Part shown: piece by piece, positions 63,445 to 64,000 of the stretch
Layout: the number at the start of each line of letters is the position of its first letter
How positions within the stretch are numbered: the first letter of the stretch is position 1
Assembly: GCA_900105225.1 (NCBI GenBank)
Contig: LT629764.1
Coordinates: 3,926,501-3,990,500, forward strand
Length of the DNA: 64,000 nucleotides
From: Paenibacillaceae bacterium GAS479
Lineage (GTDB): Bacteria; Bacillota; Bacilli; Paenibacillales; Paenibacillaceae
Direction: 5' to 3'
Translations under genes and position numbers: made by a program
Notes under the pieces: model-generated
Seen by the model: only the letters and a program-made list of their open reading frames with translations
The model's database searches: none
Told to the model about the DNA's origin: nothing

Positions 63445-63475
63445 TTCAGGGTCTCCCATAGGTTGGTTCGCAAAG

Positions 63476-63500
63476 AGCGGCCGGCAATCGGCCGCTTTTT
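63476..63500 (+). terminator. Terminator after accA
   Basis: AGCGGCCG and CGGCCGCT pair around GCAAT, followed by TTTT. Confidence 0.88.
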
Positions 63501-63773
63501 CCTGTGCCCAGGATGTTTTTGACGGAGGTACAGTTCCGCTGACCATTTTTTCTCACCGGAATCAGTCTAAGTGATGGGATAAGTCCGGCTCAACAGTATG
63601 AGCTGAGGAGCCCTTCGGCATGTCAAAAGTCGCAAAGTTTTGCTTCCAAAGTCACGCCGAGCAATGAACAAATGTCTTGTAAAGTGCGTAAAGTCATGTC
63701 TATGTTGCCGTAAAATGTGGTAGAATGATTGATAGTGTTTAAGCAAGCTAATTGATGGAGGAATTATATACCC
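63501..63773 (+). promoter_or_regulatory. pyk upstream region
   Basis: No gene is seen between the accA terminator and pyk. TAGAAT at 63721-63726 is a plausible -10 box but no good -35 is found at the right distance. pfkA, which lies here in Bacillus, is absent. Confidence 0.4.
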
Positions 63774-64000
63774 ATGCGCAAAACAAAAATTGTTTGTACG
63801 ATCGGTCCATCCAGCGAGTCGCTGGAAAATACAAAAAAACTGATTCTGGCTGGCATGAATGTTGCCCGTCTGAACTTTTCGCACGGTGATTTCGAGGAGC
63901 ACGGCAACCGGATTAAAAATATCCGTCAAGCCTGTGGTGAACTCGGCAAAACCGTTGCCATCCTGCTCGATACCAAAGGTCCTGAAATCCGTCTTGGCAA
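63774..64000 (+). CDS. pyk: Pyruvate kinase, N-terminal part (cut by window edge)
   Basis: 75 residues up to the edge. [36 protein letters not shown] and [13 protein letters not shown] are the N-terminal hallmarks of pyruvate kinase, which transfers phosphate from PEP to ADP. TGGAGGAA precedes the ATG by about 11 bases. Confidence 0.95.
   Translation, partial: MRKTKIVCTIGPSSESLENTKKLILAGMNVARLNFSHGDFEEHGNRIKNIRQACGELGKTVAILLDTKGPEIRLG

Overview
The window looks like a chromosomal segment of a spore-forming Bacillota, most probably Paenibacillus or a close relative. This rests on protein recognition, not a database search. Evidence: sporulation genes (cotJABC, ytvI, ytrH, ytrI, a five-gene YheC/YheD cluster), Bacillus-type order around ytoI, ytpI, ytrI, ytrH, dnaE, accD, accA and pyk, strong AGGAGG-type ribosome binding sites, and a fairly GC-rich base interrupted by AT-rich accessory patches.

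Layout. 1-9 kb: a cut HD-GYP gene, a molybdopterin block (MoeB-like, a MoaD-MoaE fusion, moaA), a YunD-like metallophosphoesterase, a complete HD-GYP protein, a YfkAB-type radical SAM protein and ytvI. 9-14 kb: a MITE-like element, a short-chain dehydrogenase, a YwaF-like membrane protein and a class A penicillin-binding protein. 13.8-16.4 kb: an AT-rich islet with two unknown genes, a PIN-domain protein and a TerB/BRCT-like protein. 16.5-21.5 kb: the biotin operon bioA-bioD-bioF-bioH-bioC behind a promoter overlapped by a BirA-type operator. 21.9-23.8 kb: cotJA, cotJB, a small repetitive ORF, and cotJC. 24-32.8 kb: an AT-rich accessory zone with a frameshifted HTH gene, two secreted proteins of unknown function, two IS1182-type elements (one intact, one frameshifted) and several gene remnants including the tail of an M23 peptidase. 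33.7-41.7 kb: five YheC/YheD ATP-grasp paralogues with an embedded GNAT acetyltransferase, next to a divergent YheA-like gene. 42-46.5 kb: a GHKL sensor kinase, an unknown membrane protein and ytoI. 46.7-53.5 kb: nosD-nosL-nosY-nosF, a TlpA-like thioredoxin, a FixH/YtkA-like lipoprotein and a PepSY membrane protein, without nosZ. 53.6-59.3 kb: ytpI, ytrI, ytrH and a dnaE carrying a large internal repeat. 59.3-64 kb: a 13-copy 51-bp repeat array, a YutG-like gene, a small protein, accD, accA and the start of pyk.

How they work together. The bio genes make most of a pimeloyl-to-dethiobiotin route under biotin control, and accDA is the carboxyltransferase of the main biotin-dependent enzyme. Moco genes could serve respiratory molybdoenzymes, and the nos-type genes copper-site assembly. 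CotJ, YtvI, YtrH/I and YheC/D belong to spore formation.

Most notable points: the YheC/D-GNAT cluster; a 51-bp repeat with a palindromic core at two loci whose arms change in a compensatory way; a triplicated, translationally coupled leader before the TlpA gene; a 46-residue tandem repeat inside DnaE; a MoaD-MoaE fusion with an internal Gly-Gly; and nosD, which lacks any usual start codon ahead of its signal peptide.
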